The notes beneath the pieces are model-generated. The model had not been told where the DNA came from. It saw only the letters and a list, made by a program, of their open reading frames with translations, and did not search any database. A program made the translations under genes and the position numbers. From the NCBI GenBank assembly GCA_027489065.1, contig JAIYAM010000056.1:1-64000 (forward strand): 64,000 nt of DNA, read 5' to 3'. Positions 47,196-55,819 of this stretch are shown one piece after another; position 1 is the first letter of the stretch; each line of letters opens with the position of its first letter. This stretch comes from Erythrobacteraceae bacterium. GTDB lineage: Bacteria; Pseudomonadota; Alphaproteobacteria; Sphingomonadales; Sphingomonadaceae.

Positions 47196-47401
47196 GGACG
47201 CAAGTCGTCCAGCGAGGCGTGCCGACCGCTCGTCGATGGGGTCGACCGGGAAGCCCAATGCCCGGCCCAAAAATGTGACACATTTGACACAGTTCGGCGG
47301 TTTGTGGCGGCTTCGTGCTATCTGCAACTTTCTTTAACTTGGCATATTGGGGGGCGTTTTGCAGAAGAAGGCTCCAAACAGTGGGGAAAAAGGTCTGTTT
47401 C

Positions 47402-50400
47402 ATGCAATCGTCATTGATTTCACGCAAGAATCGTGTCGCCCTGATGATCGGCGTTGCGCTCGGCGCGGTCGCTTCATCGCAGCCGGTGTTCGCGCAGGAC
47501 GCGGACGCGGAAGACCAGCCCGCCGAAGTGACCGATGCTCCTGAAGACGCCCCCAGCGGCGCGATCGTCGTCACCGGCTCGCGCATTCGCTCGGTAACGC
47601 CGTTCAACAGCCCCGACCCGATCGCGGTGCTCGATCCGGAGATCGCGAAGAAGGAAGGCCGCACCGATCTTGCGAGCACGCTCCAGGGCTCCTCGATCGC
47701 GGCTGGCTCGACCCAGGTGACCGCGGCGCTTTCGTCCAACTTCGTGACCAACGGCGGCCCGGGCGCGCAAACGATCGACCTTCGCGGTCTCGGCGCCAAC
47801 CGCACGCTGGTGCTGCTCAACGGCCGCCGTGCAGGCCCGGCCGGTACCCGCGGCGGCGTGTCCTCCTTCGACCTCAACGTGCTGCCGCTGTCGATCGTCA
47901 GCGACATCCAGATCCTCAAGTCCGGCGCATCGTCGGTCTACGGCTCTGACGCGGTGGCGGGCGTGGTGAACATCTTCACCAAGAACAAGCTCGACGGCCT
48001 GACCCTCGATCTCAACGCCTCGGTGCCGTTCGATAGCGGCGGCGAGAACTTCCGCATCAGCGGCGCGTGGGGCAAGACCTTCGATCGCGGCCACATCATG
48101 ATCGCGGGCGATTACACCAAGACCCAGGAACTCGCTCGCGGCGATCGCGCCTATCTCGCCTGTCCGGAAGCCAACATCTTTCGTGAAAACGGCGAGCGCG
48201 CCGACCTGATCGATCCGCGCACCGGCAAGCCGCACTGCGAAGATCTGCGCTGGGGCCATGTCTGGACCTACATCCGCACGAGAGGCGGCAACCGGGTCGA
48301 GAACCTCCGGCTTGACGGTCCGGGCGGCCCCAACACTGGCATTCAGACGACGCCGGGTTCGGTGCAGCTGATGCAGTATCAATATGCCACCGGCCCCGGT
48401 TCCGGCACGCTCGGCATCCCGGCGTTCGGCGCCCCCGTCGGCGCGGACGACTTCAGTGCACCTGTGGGCTGGTTCCCGACCGGATATAATGCCGCGTCGA
48501 TGGCGGTCCAGAACGCCTACCATCCCTTCGTTGCACAGTCGACGATCATCCCGGAAACCGACCTCTACACGGCCTATGCCGAAGGCGCGTTCGAGATTTC
48601 GAGCGCGGTCGAGCTGTACGGCGAGTTCCTGTTCAACCGCCGCGAGACATACCAGAACGGCTGGCGCCAGTTCTGGAACTTCGGTTATACTGGTGACCTC
48701 AGGAACAATGGCGGCCCGCCGGACACGCTGTGGGCAAATGGATGGACCGGCTTCAACTTCCTGAGCCCGACCGGGATCACCGATCTGTCGGACAGCAGCC
48801 AGAAGGTGGATTACTACCGCGGCGTTGCGGGCGTTCGCGGTGAAATCAGCAGCAAGGGCAACTGGACCTACGATATCCACGGGCAGTACAGCCGCAACAT
48901 CGGTCGCTATCGCACCCAGCAGATTCTGCAGGATGCCTACGACACCGGCTATTTCCAGACGTCGTCCTGCGTCGGCACCGTTACACCGATTTCGGGCAAG
49001 CAGTGCATCGACATCCCCTGGACCGATCCGTTCTTCCTGCGCGGCGAGCTTACGCAAGCTCAGGCCGATTTCCTGACCGACTGGGAAGAAGGCAAGACCA
49101 TCTACACCCAGAAGACCGTGGAAGCGATCGTTTCGGGTGATCTTCTCAAGCTGCCGGCTGGCGCGCTGTCGCTCGCTTTCGGTGCCTCGGTCCGCGAGGA
49201 CAGGATCAATGATACGCCCGGCGAAATCACCCTCGCCGGCAATGCCTGGGGCTCTTCGGCGAGCGGCATCACGGCAGGCAAGAGCCTGACCTCGGAAGCC
49301 TTCGCCGAAATCAATGTCCCGATCCTCGCCGACAAGCCGTTCTTCGAGGAGCTGACCTTCTCGGGTGCCGGGCGTATTACCAACGTCAAGGCAACCCGCG
49401 CCCGCGATGGTTTCGACGACAGTGACAATGGCAACCTCACCTACAAGCTGGGCGTGAACTGGACGGTCACGGACTGGTTGCGCTTCCGCGGCAGCTTCGG
49501 AACGTCGTATCGTGCCCCGGCATTGTTCGAGCAGTTCCTTGCCGACGAGACGAGTTCTGTGCCTCAGAACCGGATCGACCCCTGCGTCGCGTGGGGCGCC
49601 AATCTGGCGGCCGGCGCGATCTCGCAGCGCCGTGCGGACAACTGCGCGGCTGACGGGATCCCGAGCAACTATGGCGGCGGCGGTATCAGCGCCACCATCA
49701 TCTCCTCGGGCGGTATCGGCATTCTCGAATCCGAAACCTCGGAATCGCTGGTGTTCGGGACGATCCTGACGCCCAGCCTGCCCTTCCTTCCCGATACGGA
49801 CATCAGCATCGCGGTCGACTACTTCGACATCAAGGTCGAAGGGGAGATCTCGCAGCTGGGGGCGGGAACGATCCTGGCGGGTTGCTACGACTCGATTGCC
49901 TTCGCAACCGAGCCGCTGTGCGATCTTTTCACGCGCGGTCAGAATGCCACGGCCCCGCTCCAGATCGCCACTGTGCGTGACTCGTTCATCAACGTCTCGA
50001 GCCAGCGGAACAAGGGTATCGACCTTTCCGTGCGGGTCGGCCACGATTTCGGCTCGCTCGGCAAGCTGTCGCTTACGGCGGACATGACCTGGCAGCTGAC
50101 GGACGAGTCGCAGCTTCTGCCGACCTCACCCGTGCTGAACGAAAACGGCTTTGTGGGCGCGCCCAAGTGGGTCGGCGATTTCCGCGCCAACTGGTCGCAT
50201 CCCTCGGGCTTCAGCGTCTTCTACGGCGTGAACGTGATCGGTGCGTCGGACTCCCGGGAGCTGTTCGACCGTGGCAGGCCGACAGCGAACGGCTGCCTCA
50301 ACTCGTTCAACGGGCAAGGCACCGCCGACACCTCGGACGATCTGCCGATCTACGGCCGGTACTGCCCCGATCTCGACGTTCCTGCGGTCTTCTACCACAA

Positions 50401-50596
50401 CTTCTCGGTCTCTCAGGAGATCGCCGACGGGAAGTTCACGATCACGGCCGGCGTGTCGAACCTGTTCGATACCCGTCCGCCGCGGGTTTCGGTGCTCAAC
50501 GGCAACACGATCAGCACGCTGGGTCCGGTCGTCGCGACCTCGCAGTATGACTTCGTGGGTCGCCGCGGCTTCGTGAACATTTCCACGAAGTTCTGA
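47402..50596 (+). CDS. TonB-dependent outer-membrane receptor
   Basis: 1064 aa. Signal peptide at residues 1-33 (ending SSQPVFAQ) and GAIVVTGSRIRS as TonB-box-like start. The plug domain has LRGLGANRTLVLLNGRRAGP and SIVSDIQILKSGASSVYGSD, with a large beta-barrel ending in the C-terminal aromatic motif (GRRGFVNISTKF). This is the sphingomonad-type long receptor with oligopeptide/carbohydrate-receptor-like repeats; the ligand is unknown. The ATG at 47402 is chosen because the signal peptide begins there. Codon use is less extreme in GC than neighbouring genes. A perfect hairpin follows the stop. Confidence 0.93.
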   Translation: MQSSLISRKNRVALMIGVALGAVASSQPVFAQDADAEDQPAEVTDAPEDAPSGAIVVTGSRIRSVTPFNSPDPIAVLDPEIAKKEGRTDLASTLQGSSIAAGSTQVTAALSSNFVTNGGPGAQTIDLRGLGANRTLVLLNGRRAGPAGTRGGVSSFDLNVLPLSIVSDIQILKSGASSVYGSDAVAGVVNIFTKNKLDGLTLDLNASVPFDSGGENFRISGAWGKTFDRGHIMIAGDYTKTQELARGDRAYLACPEANIFRENGERADLIDPRTGKPHCEDLRWGHVWTYIRTRGGNRVENLRLDGPGGPNTGIQTTPGSVQLMQYQYATGPGSGTLGIPAFGAPVGADDFSAPVGWFPTGYNAASMAVQNAYHPFVAQSTIIPETDLYTAYAEGAFEISSAVELYGEFLFNRRETYQNGWRQFWNFGYTGDLRNNGGPPDTLWANGWTGFNFLSPTGITDLSDSSQKVDYYRGVAGVRGEISSKGNWTYDIHGQYSRNIGRYRTQQILQDAYDTGYFQTSSCVGTVTPISGKQCIDIPWTDPFFLRGELTQAQADFLTDWEEGKTIYTQKTVEAIVSGDLLKLPAGALSLAFGASVREDRINDTPGEITLAGNAWGSSASGITAGKSLTSEAFAEINVPILADKPFFEELTFSGAGRITNVKATRARDGFDDSDNGNLTYKLGVNWTVTDWLRFRGSFGTSYRAPALFEQFLADETSSVPQNRIDPCVAWGANLAAGAISQRRADNCAADGIPSNYGGGGISATIISSGGIGILESETSESLVFGTILTPSLPFLPDTDISIAVDYFDIKVEGEISQLGAGTILAGCYDSIAFATEPLCDLFTRGQNATAPLQIATVRDSFINVSSQRNKGIDLSVRVGHDFGSLGKLSLTADMTWQLTDESQLLPTSPVLNENGFVGAPKWVGDFRANWSHPSGFSVFYGVNVIGASDSRELFDRGRPTANGCLNSFNGQGTADTSDDLPIYGRYCPDLDVPAVFYHNFSVSQEIADGKFTITAGVSNLFDTRPPRVSVLNGNTISTLGPVVATSQYDFVGRRGFVNISTKF

Positions 50597-50620
50597 TCCG
50601 ATCCCACTGACGGCGTAGCG

Positions 50621-50650
50621 AAGAGGCGGCATGGCAACATGCCGCCTCTT
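50621..50650 (+). terminator. Hairpin terminator after the TonB receptor gene
   Basis: AAGAGGCGGCATG and CATGCCGCCTCTT form a perfect 13-bp stem with a GCAA tetraloop, 24 nt after the receptor stop, followed by a short CTGTCAT. There is no long T-run but the stem is very stable. Confidence 0.75.
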
Positions 50651-50688
50651 CTGTCATAGACCGCCGGCGAAGGAGGCCTTTGCCCGCC

Positions 50689-51474
50689 ATGCCCCAAGTT
50701 CTCGTCCAGGCCGATACGCTCGATGCGGAGAACGCCCGCTTCGCCCAGGCACCCTTGCGGCAGCCGGTCTTCCTGAATTCCGTGCCCAAGAGCGGCAGCC
50801 ACCTGCTGCGCAACATCATGCGGATGTTCGTGCCCGTCAGCCAGCAATACGCGGCCGACTTCATCCAGTGGGGCAACCTCGGGCAGCATCGCCACGCGTT
50901 CGATCCTGCAAGGCCGAGCCTCAGCTGGGGCCACCTGTTCTTCGCCGATGCCTCGGTGGTCGAAACCGCCGCGGCGCGCCGGATCGTGCTGTATCGCGAC
51001 CCCTATGACTGGGTGATCGCCCGCGCGCGGTTCCTGCTGTCGGACCAGTTCTCCGGCAATGTCGACCATCTCGGCAGGGGCGAGATCGAGCCGGACGAGC
51101 TCCTGACCATGATGATCTTCGGGTTGCCGGCCAAGCTGCCCTCGCTCAACGACATCTATGAACTCAATGCCGCCGCCTGGCTGGGCGCCCGCGCCCATGC
51201 CGTGAAGCTCGAGGACCTCACCAAAGCCGTGGCGACGCTCGAAGCGCCCCATGCCGAGGCATTCTTCGCCGGCTTGCTGGACGCTTGCGGCATCGACATG
51301 CCTGCCGACTGGCAGGAACGGGTGCGCATCGGCGCCGACCCGGCGCAAAGCGGCACCGCGCGGGAGAACCTCACCGGGGTCGGGATCGAACTTCCGAAGG
51401 AACTCGGAGCCCGCCACAAGGCGCTGGTGGATTACCACGCGCCCGGGCTTCGTGCCGTGCTCGGCTATGTCTAG
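50689..51474 (+). CDS. Sulfotransferase-like protein
   Basis: 261 aa. NSVPKSGSHLLRNIMRM resembles the 5'-phosphosulfate loop of PAPS sulfotransferases, and RRIVLYRDPYDWVIARARF the 3'-phosphate loop. It would transfer sulfate to an unknown acceptor, but the similarity is partial. The ATG at 50689 is preceded by AAGGAGG at a rather long spacing; a TTG at 50680 is alternative. It lies 12 nt before a second, larger sulfotransferase gene and both follow the TonB receptor, suggesting a co-regulated unit. Confidence 0.7.
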   Translation: MPQVLVQADTLDAENARFAQAPLRQPVFLNSVPKSGSHLLRNIMRMFVPVSQQYAADFIQWGNLGQHRHAFDPARPSLSWGHLFFADASVVETAAARRIVLYRDPYDWVIARARFLLSDQFSGNVDHLGRGEIEPDELLTMMIFGLPAKLPSLNDIYELNAAAWLGARAHAVKLEDLTKAVATLEAPHAEAFFAGLLDACGIDMPADWQERVRIGADPAQSGTARENLTGVGIELPKELGARHKALVDYHAPGLRAVLGYV

Positions 51475-51486
51475 GGCAAACAAGGC

Positions 51487-53076
51487 ATGACCGCGAACGT
51501 CGTTTCCACAAGGGTCTTTCCGCGCCTTTCGGAGGCGACCAGACTGCGCGAACGGGGAGAGACGACCCGCGCCGCGCAACTGGTCATGGCCCATCTCAGG
51601 GAGCATCCCGACGAGCCGCGCGGGATGGCGCAACTCGGCCTGATCGCGGCCCAGACCGGGGCGCTCGGTCAGGCGGAGCACTTCCTGCGCAAGGCTCTGG
51701 CCATGGGGGAGGACAGCATGGAGCTGAAGCGCACCCTCGCCTCGATCTACAGCCAGCAGGAGCGCCTCCAGGTCGCGGAAGCCTTCACCGGCCGGTTGAT
51801 CGCCGAAAACGGCGACCTGCAGATGCGGAGCCTGAGAGCGAAGATCCTCGACCGGATGGGACGCCACGAGGAAGCGCTGGCGATGCACAGGCAGCTGGTG
51901 GAGGAAAATCCCAGGTCCGTCGCGCACTGGCTCACCTACGGCTATGCCCTGCGCGCGGCAGGCGATGTCGAGGGCGCCATTGCCGCCTATCGGAGGGTCA
52001 TCTCCATCGATGACGGCTTCGGCGAGGCATGGTGGGGGCTGGCCGGCATCAAGCGCAAGGTTCTGACCGACGAGGATATCGTCGTCATGAAAGCAGCGCT
52101 CGCCATCGCGATCGACGACGGGAACATCTCCCCGCTCCACTTCGCGCTGGCGCGGGCCTTCCAGGATCGCGGCGATTACGCCAGCGCCTTCCATCATTAC
52201 AGCGAGGGCAACCGGATCCGCGCCGAAGCCATCGCCTACGACAGGCGTGCCCTGACCGACGAAGTGGCCGAGACCGAGCGCCTCGCCGACGCTGCATTCA
52301 TGCAGCGGATGCCGTCCCGGCCGGTCGGATCCGACCAGCCCGTTTTCATCGTCTGCCTGCCGCGCTCGGGCTCGACCCTGCTCGAACAGATGCTGGGAAG
52401 CCACCCCATGATCGAGCCGGTGGGCGAGCTTCCCTATATCCCCGCCATCCTGCGCTCGTTCATGGAGATCACCACCCGCCGCGGCCAGATGTCGGTCCCG
52501 CAGGCGATCGCGTCACTCACCGACGAGCAGGCCTCCATGCTGGCGCAGGACTACCTGTCCCGCGCGCGGGTCCATCGCAAGACCGATCGCCCGATCTTCG
52601 TCGACAAGCTTCCGCAGAACTGGAGCAACATCCTCTTCATCCGCCGCATCCTGCCCGAGGCGCGCATCATCGACATCCGGCGTCCTGCGATGGACTGCTG
52701 CTTCTCGAACTTCACCCAGTCCTTCACCGCGGCCCATGCCGCATCATTCGCGCTTGAGGACATCGGGCAATGCTACGTCGACTATGTGCGGCTGATGCGC
52801 CACTTCGATGCCGTGTCACCGGGCATGATCCACCATGTCAGCTACAGCGCACTGGTGGACGATCCGGAGACGACGCTTCGCCCCGCGCTCGGTTACCTCG
52901 GCCTTGAATGGGACGATGCGATCAGATCCTTCCACAAGCTCGACCGCGTGGTCCGCACGCCCAGCAGCGAGCAGGTGCGGCGTCCGATCAATCGGGACGG
53001 CATGGAGGTCTGGAGGCCCTATGCGCAGTGGCTGGGTCCGCTCAAGCAGGCGCTGGGCGACCTTGCGGAGGCGTGA
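51487..53076 (+). CDS. Tetratricopeptide-repeat protein with C-terminal sulfotransferase domain
   Basis: 529 aa. About residues 10-240 are helical repeats of TPR type (EPRGMAQLGLIAAQTGALGQA, AHWLTYGYALRAAGDVEGAI). From about 280 a sulfotransferase domain begins with VFIVCLPRSGSTLLEQMLGS (PAPS loop), followed by FVDKLPQNWSNILFIRRIL and DCCFSNFTQSF. In alphaproteobacteria such TPR-sulfotransferase proteins are often adjacent to TonB receptors. Target unknown. No signal peptide. Start ATG 51487. Confidence 0.85.
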   Translation: MTANVVSTRVFPRLSEATRLRERGETTRAAQLVMAHLREHPDEPRGMAQLGLIAAQTGALGQAEHFLRKALAMGEDSMELKRTLASIYSQQERLQVAEAFTGRLIAENGDLQMRSLRAKILDRMGRHEEALAMHRQLVEENPRSVAHWLTYGYALRAAGDVEGAIAAYRRVISIDDGFGEAWWGLAGIKRKVLTDEDIVVMKAALAIAIDDGNISPLHFALARAFQDRGDYASAFHHYSEGNRIRAEAIAYDRRALTDEVAETERLADAAFMQRMPSRPVGSDQPVFIVCLPRSGSTLLEQMLGSHPMIEPVGELPYIPAILRSFMEITTRRGQMSVPQAIASLTDEQASMLAQDYLSRARVHRKTDRPIFVDKLPQNWSNILFIRRILPEARIIDIRRPAMDCCFSNFTQSFTAAHAASFALEDIGQCYVDYVRLMRHFDAVSPGMIHHVSYSALVDDPETTLRPALGYLGLEWDDAIRSFHKLDRVVRTPSSEQVRRPINRDGMEVWRPYAQWLGPLKQALGDLAEA

Positions 53077-53114
53077 CGCCGATTTGCGAAGGTCACCGCG
53101 CTGCGGGCAAGAGG

Positions 53115-53190
53115 TGGTGCCGCTTACGTGACTCGAACACGTGACCCCATCATTACGAATGATGTGCTCTACCGACTGAGCTAAAGCGGC
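53115..53190 (-). tRNA. tRNA-Thr(CGU)
   Basis: The minus strand folds as a cloverleaf: acceptor GCCGCTT/AAGCGGC, D-arm AGCTCAGTCGGTAGAGC, anticodon stem-loop around TTCGTAA (anticodon CGT), T-arm GTTCGAGTC, discriminator A and an encoded CCA end. 76 nt with CCA. Confidence 0.95.
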
Positions 53191-53238
53191 ATCCTCGCTC
53201 GCGGCCCTAATCCGGGCGGGCCGCGCGCGCAATGCAAA

Positions 53239-53314
53239 GGTGGAGGCCCGAGCCGGAATCGAACCGGCGTGCAAGGATTTGCAGTCCTCTGCGTAACCAC
53301 TCCGCCATCGGGCC
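53239..53314 (-). tRNA. tRNA-Cys(GCA)
   Basis: The minus strand gives acceptor GGCCCGA pairing with TCGGGCC, D-loop GAGTGGTTA, anticodon loop CTGCAAA (anticodon GCA), T-arm GGTTCGATTCC, discriminator T(U) and encoded CCA. It lies 48 nt upstream of tRNA-Thr on the same strand, so both may be one transcript. Confidence 0.95.
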
Positions 53315-53381
53315 GAGCCTTCCGGAGACGATGCCCCCGATCGGAACGGGGGCACTAGCGATTCGGGGTCCCAAAGGCAAT

Positions 53382-53429
53382 GCGAGATTATGGGCGAGAT
53401 TACGGGCGAGATCACGGGCGAGAATGCGG
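53382..53429. repeat. Short tandem repeat, four 12-bp units
   Basis: Four imperfect copies of GCGAGATTACGG (GCGAGATTATGG, GCGAGATTACGG, GCGAGATCACGG, GCGAGAATGCGG) lie between the tRNA genes and the thioesterase start. No function is evident. Confidence 0.8.
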
Positions 53430-53489
53430 TGCCGCTTTCCGTTACGTCAGTCTGGACGAGGGCCCCGCCGCGCGGCAAACCCCACGCCC

Positions 53490-54269
53490 ATGACCATCGC
53501 CAGCCTGCTCGCACCCGTCACCGGCCAGCCCGGCCCTGCCCGCCTCGATCACGCCGCCGACTGGCTGCAGGGGCGCACGCTCTACGGCGGTGCCTCCGCG
53601 CTCGTGGCCTATACCATGGCGGTGCGCGCCTTTCCGGACCTGCCGCCCTTGCGCGCCGGCCAGATCGCTTTCGTCGCTCCGGTCGGAGAGGAAATCGAAC
53701 TCAAGGCCGAGATCATCCGCCAGGGCCGCAACGTCGCTCAGGTCCGCAGCGAGATCCTGAGCGAGGGCCGCGTCGCCCTCAGCGCCTTCTGGCTGTTCGG
53801 CGAGGGACGCGAGGCCAATGCAAACCACCCTTCCGCCCCGCCCGAGGACTGGCCCGGTCCGCCCGAGGACAACGCCGTGGTCACCCACCAGTTCGCCCCG
53901 GCCTTCGTCGCCAAGAACTTCGAGCTTCGCCACGGCCAGACGAAGGGCGTAGATCGCGGCGCCACCGTCCGCCGCTGGGCGCGGCTGACCGAGGCGCATG
54001 ACCTCGACCCGGTGTCCAAGCTCGTACTGATGGGCGACGTCATGCCGCCCGGAGCGATGCGCGCGATGCAGCGTCAGGGCCCGATCAGCTCGATCAACTG
54101 GTCGTTCAACGTCCTCGATCCGGCAAGTCGGTCGCGCGATGGCTGGTATCTGGCCGAGAACGCCAGCCAGCACGCCGATGCCGGATACTCATCGGAGCGG
54201 CTGCGCCTGTGGGACGCAGACGGCCGGCAGGTGCTCGACGGAATGCAGTGCGTGGCGGTGTTCGGGTGA
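53490..54269 (+). CDS. Acyl-CoA thioesterase-like protein (TesB/4HBT_3 type)
   Basis: 259 aa double hotdog-fold protein: DHAADWLQGRTLYGGASALVAY, VRSEILSEGRVALSAFWLFGEG, a middle linker, and SSINWSFNVLDPASRSRDGWYLAENASQHA (C-terminal hotdog). It hydrolyses acyl-CoA to free acid and CoA; chain-length preference is unknown. The ATG at 53490 begins the conserved domain; the long upstream frame crosses the tRNA and tandem-repeat region. It faces an enoyl-CoA hydratase gene across the parS/repeat space, a loose fatty-acid context. Confidence 0.85.
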   Translation: MTIASLLAPVTGQPGPARLDHAADWLQGRTLYGGASALVAYTMAVRAFPDLPPLRAGQIAFVAPVGEEIELKAEIIRQGRNVAQVRSEILSEGRVALSAFWLFGEGREANANHPSAPPEDWPGPPEDNAVVTHQFAPAFVAKNFELRHGQTKGVDRGATVRRWARLTEAHDLDPVSKLVLMGDVMPPGAMRAMQRQGPISSINWSFNVLDPASRSRDGWYLAENASQHADAGYSSERLRLWDADGRQVLDGMQCVAVFG

Positions 54270-54352
54270 TGTCGGGACAGTGACCAACGCGACCACGCAG
54301 GCGCGATGCTTTCAGGCGAGAGGTGACACGCTTTAGGCTGGCCTTGCGCGTT

Positions 54353-54385
54353 TCAAACGGGTTGTCAGGTCAAACGGGTGTCAGG
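54353..54385. repeat. Direct repeat, two 16-17-bp units
   Basis: TCAAACGGGTTGTCAGG is followed immediately by TCAAACGGGTGTCAGG, just before copy 4 of the dispersed repeat. Probably a small duplication. Confidence 0.75.
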
Positions 54386-54390
54386 CCGTC

Positions 54391-54437
54391 CTAGACCCCG
54401 TCCAGACCCCCGCCAGACCCCCCTTAGGCCCCCTTTG
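54391..54437. repeat. Dispersed AGACCCCC-tract repeat, copy 4
   Basis: CTAGACCCC, CCAGACCCCC, CCAGACCCCCC and TTAGGCCCCC occur in phase. On the minus strand four G-tracts (G5, G6, G5, G4) are separated by 5, 6 and 7 bases, which fits the general G-quadruplex formula. It lies 17 bp from parS site 2. Confidence 0.87.
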
Positions 54438-54454
54438 GAGAGGCGAAATGGCGG

Positions 54455-54470
54455 TGTTTCACGTGAAACA
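54455..54470. other. parS centromere site 2
   Basis: TGTTTCACGTGAAACA, identical to site 1, in the space between the convergent thioesterase and enoyl-CoA hydratase genes. The sites are 7.4 kb apart. Confidence 0.93.
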
Positions 54471-54517
54471 TCCGGTGGCCCGGAAGTCCGGCTGGCAAGT
54501 CTGTATTCCGAGTTTGC

Positions 54518-55336
54518 TCAAACGTCTTCGAAGTTGGGCTTCCTGCGCTCCATCTCGGCCATCACCGCTTCGACCTGGTTGCGGCTACGCATGATCGCGT
54601 GCTGCTCGATGCTTTCCTCGAGCAGGATGGCGTCGGTCTCGCGTTCCCACATGCCGGCCTGGAGGCGCTTGGCGGCGCGGATCGCGTGGGGGTTCTTGTT
54701 CGCGATCTGGCGGGCGATGGCGAGCGCGCGTTCGCGGGGGTTCTCGTCGAGATAGGTCGCAAGGCCGAGGGTCAGCGCCTCGGTGCCGGTGATTTCGCGG
54801 TTGGTGTAGATGAGCTCGCGCAGCACGTCGTCGCGCACCAGGCCCCGCCACAGCGCATAGCCGCCCATGTCGGGGACCAGCCCCCATTTCAGCTCCATGA
54901 TCGCCATGCGGGTGGCGGGATGGACCACGCGGATATCGGCGCCGCTGGCGATCTGGAGACCCCCGCCGAAGCACACGCCGTGGACCGCCGCGATCACGGG
55001 GACGGGGAGCTTCCTCCACTGCATCGCCACCTGCTGCGGGCGGTTGGCATTGCCGTAGGTGCGCTCCGTCAGGCTCGGCTCGTCCTCGGGCGGCTTTCTC
55101 GAGAAGTTGGACAGGTCGAGCCCGGCGCAGAAGGCCCGGCCCTCACCCGAAAGCACCACCGCGCGCAGGCCCTTCATGTGATGGAGCGCATGGCCTGCCT
55201 CGATGATGCGCGCAAACATCTCGGGATCGAGCGCGTTCATCTTGTCGGCCCGCACGAAGCGGACTTCGGCGACGCCGTCCTCGCCCAGCTCGATAGCGAT
55301 GCGGTCATTGGCGATCGTGGTGGCAGTTGCGGACAT
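54518..55336 (-). CDS. Enoyl-CoA hydratase/isomerase family protein (crotonase)
   Basis: 272 aa. Crotonase-fold signatures are LSGEGRAFCAGLDLSNF (oxyanion region), then PVIAAVHGVCFGGGLQIASG and ADIRVVHPATRMAIMELKWG. It binds acyl-CoA, and family reactions include hydration, isomerisation or dehalogenation. Residues typical of the mitochondrial hydratase pair of glutamates are only partly kept (Glu in MELKWGL is in the right region), so the exact reaction is open. Single gene with start ATG 55336. Confidence 0.85.
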   Translation of the reverse strand: MSATATTIANDRIAIELGEDGVAEVRFVRADKMNALDPEMFARIIEAGHALHHMKGLRAVVLSGEGRAFCAGLDLSNFSRKPPEDEPSLTERTYGNANRPQQVAMQWRKLPVPVIAAVHGVCFGGGLQIASGADIRVVHPATRMAIMELKWGLVPDMGGYALWRGLVRDDVLRELIYTNREITGTEALTLGLATYLDENPRERALAIARQIANKNPHAIRAAKRLQAGMWERETDAILLEESIEQHAIMRSRNQVEAVMAEMERRKPNFEDV

Positions 55337-55423
55337 GCGTATGATCCCTCGGGGCCTGAAATGCGGCTGCGAGATTGGCCTATCGCCCGCACGCTGTCCA
55401 GAGAGCGCGGCGGTCCGGGGCCG

Positions 55424-55819
55424 CTAGTGTCCGCGCGGCAAGGGACCCGCCAGGACGCGCGGCACCGGGCCTGTGGCCAGCAGATAGCCGCCCTCCGGGT
55501 GCACCGCGACCAGTCCCGCAAGGCCGAAGCCGGCGAGCTTGGCGGCAAGGCGATCGACGTGCTCGCCGATGTTGCCCGCGTTGCAGCCGAAGCGGACGCG
55601 CGACAGATCGGCCACGAGTTCGGCCCGCGTGACCGCGCGTCCCGGCCGTGCCGCAAGCCGCCAGAGGATCGCGAATTCGCGCGCGTGAAGCCCCAGCCAC
55701 CGGTCATCGACGCGCCCGTCGTGATGAAACAGGTCGAGCGTCAGGTCTCCCGCCTCACGGAACCGCGAGGTTGCGACCTCGGTCGCCGGAAAGTGGCCGA
55801 GACCCGGCAGCGCGTTCAC
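55424..55819 (-). CDS. Small winged-helix (OmpR/PhoB-type) protein
   Basis: 131 aa. Residues about 30-125 resemble the OmpR/PhoB C-terminal DNA-binding domain (FHHDGRVDDRWLGLHAREF, LAARPGRAVTRAELVADL, VHPEGGYLLATGP), but there is no receiver domain. The start is a GTG at 55819, overlapping the RadC-like stop (GTGA), with GGGAGG six nt upstream. It is coupled to the RadC-like gene, so is possibly its regulator or a DNA-binding partner. Confidence 0.75.
   Translation of the reverse strand: MNALPGLGHFPATEVATSRFREAGDLTLDLFHHDGRVDDRWLGLHAREFAILWRLAARPGRAVTRAELVADLSRVRFGCNAGNIGEHVDRLAAKLAGFGLAGLVAVHPEGGYLLATGPVPRVLAGPLPRGH

Larger units (their letters stand above)
46980..47401. other. 422-bp intergenic region before the TonB receptor
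   Basis: This stretch has no convincing gene. It holds a parS site (47009-47024), copy 3 of the dispersed repeat (47063-47099), a 14-bp perfect palindrome (47182-47195) next to a small GGACG/CGTCC hairpin, and an AT-rich leader (from about 47325) before the receptor start. Short open frames on the minus strand across 47031-47327 have no recognisable domain or ribosome-binding site. Confidence 0.7.

Noticed and set aside
47031-47327. Short minus-strand frames in the parS/repeat region
   Set aside because: No ribosome-binding site or domain; the frame runs through the G-tract repeat. Treated as non-coding.
47270-47400. TTGACA near 47280 as a promoter for the TonB receptor
   Set aside because: No reasonable -10 element is found at 16-18 bp; the AT-rich stretch is about 29 bp further on.
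47474-50044. A minus-strand open frame of about 856 codons opposite the TonB receptor
   Set aside because: It is fully antisense to a convincing receptor with signal peptide and C-terminal motif. The translation shows no known domain.
53382-53429. Tandem repeat considered as a CRISPR array
   Set aside because: Units are directly adjacent without spacers and only 12 bp long. No cas genes are present.
54270-54517. Additional gene in the parS/repeat space between thioesterase and hydratase
   Set aside because: Only repeats and parS are seen. Open frames are short and without a start site.
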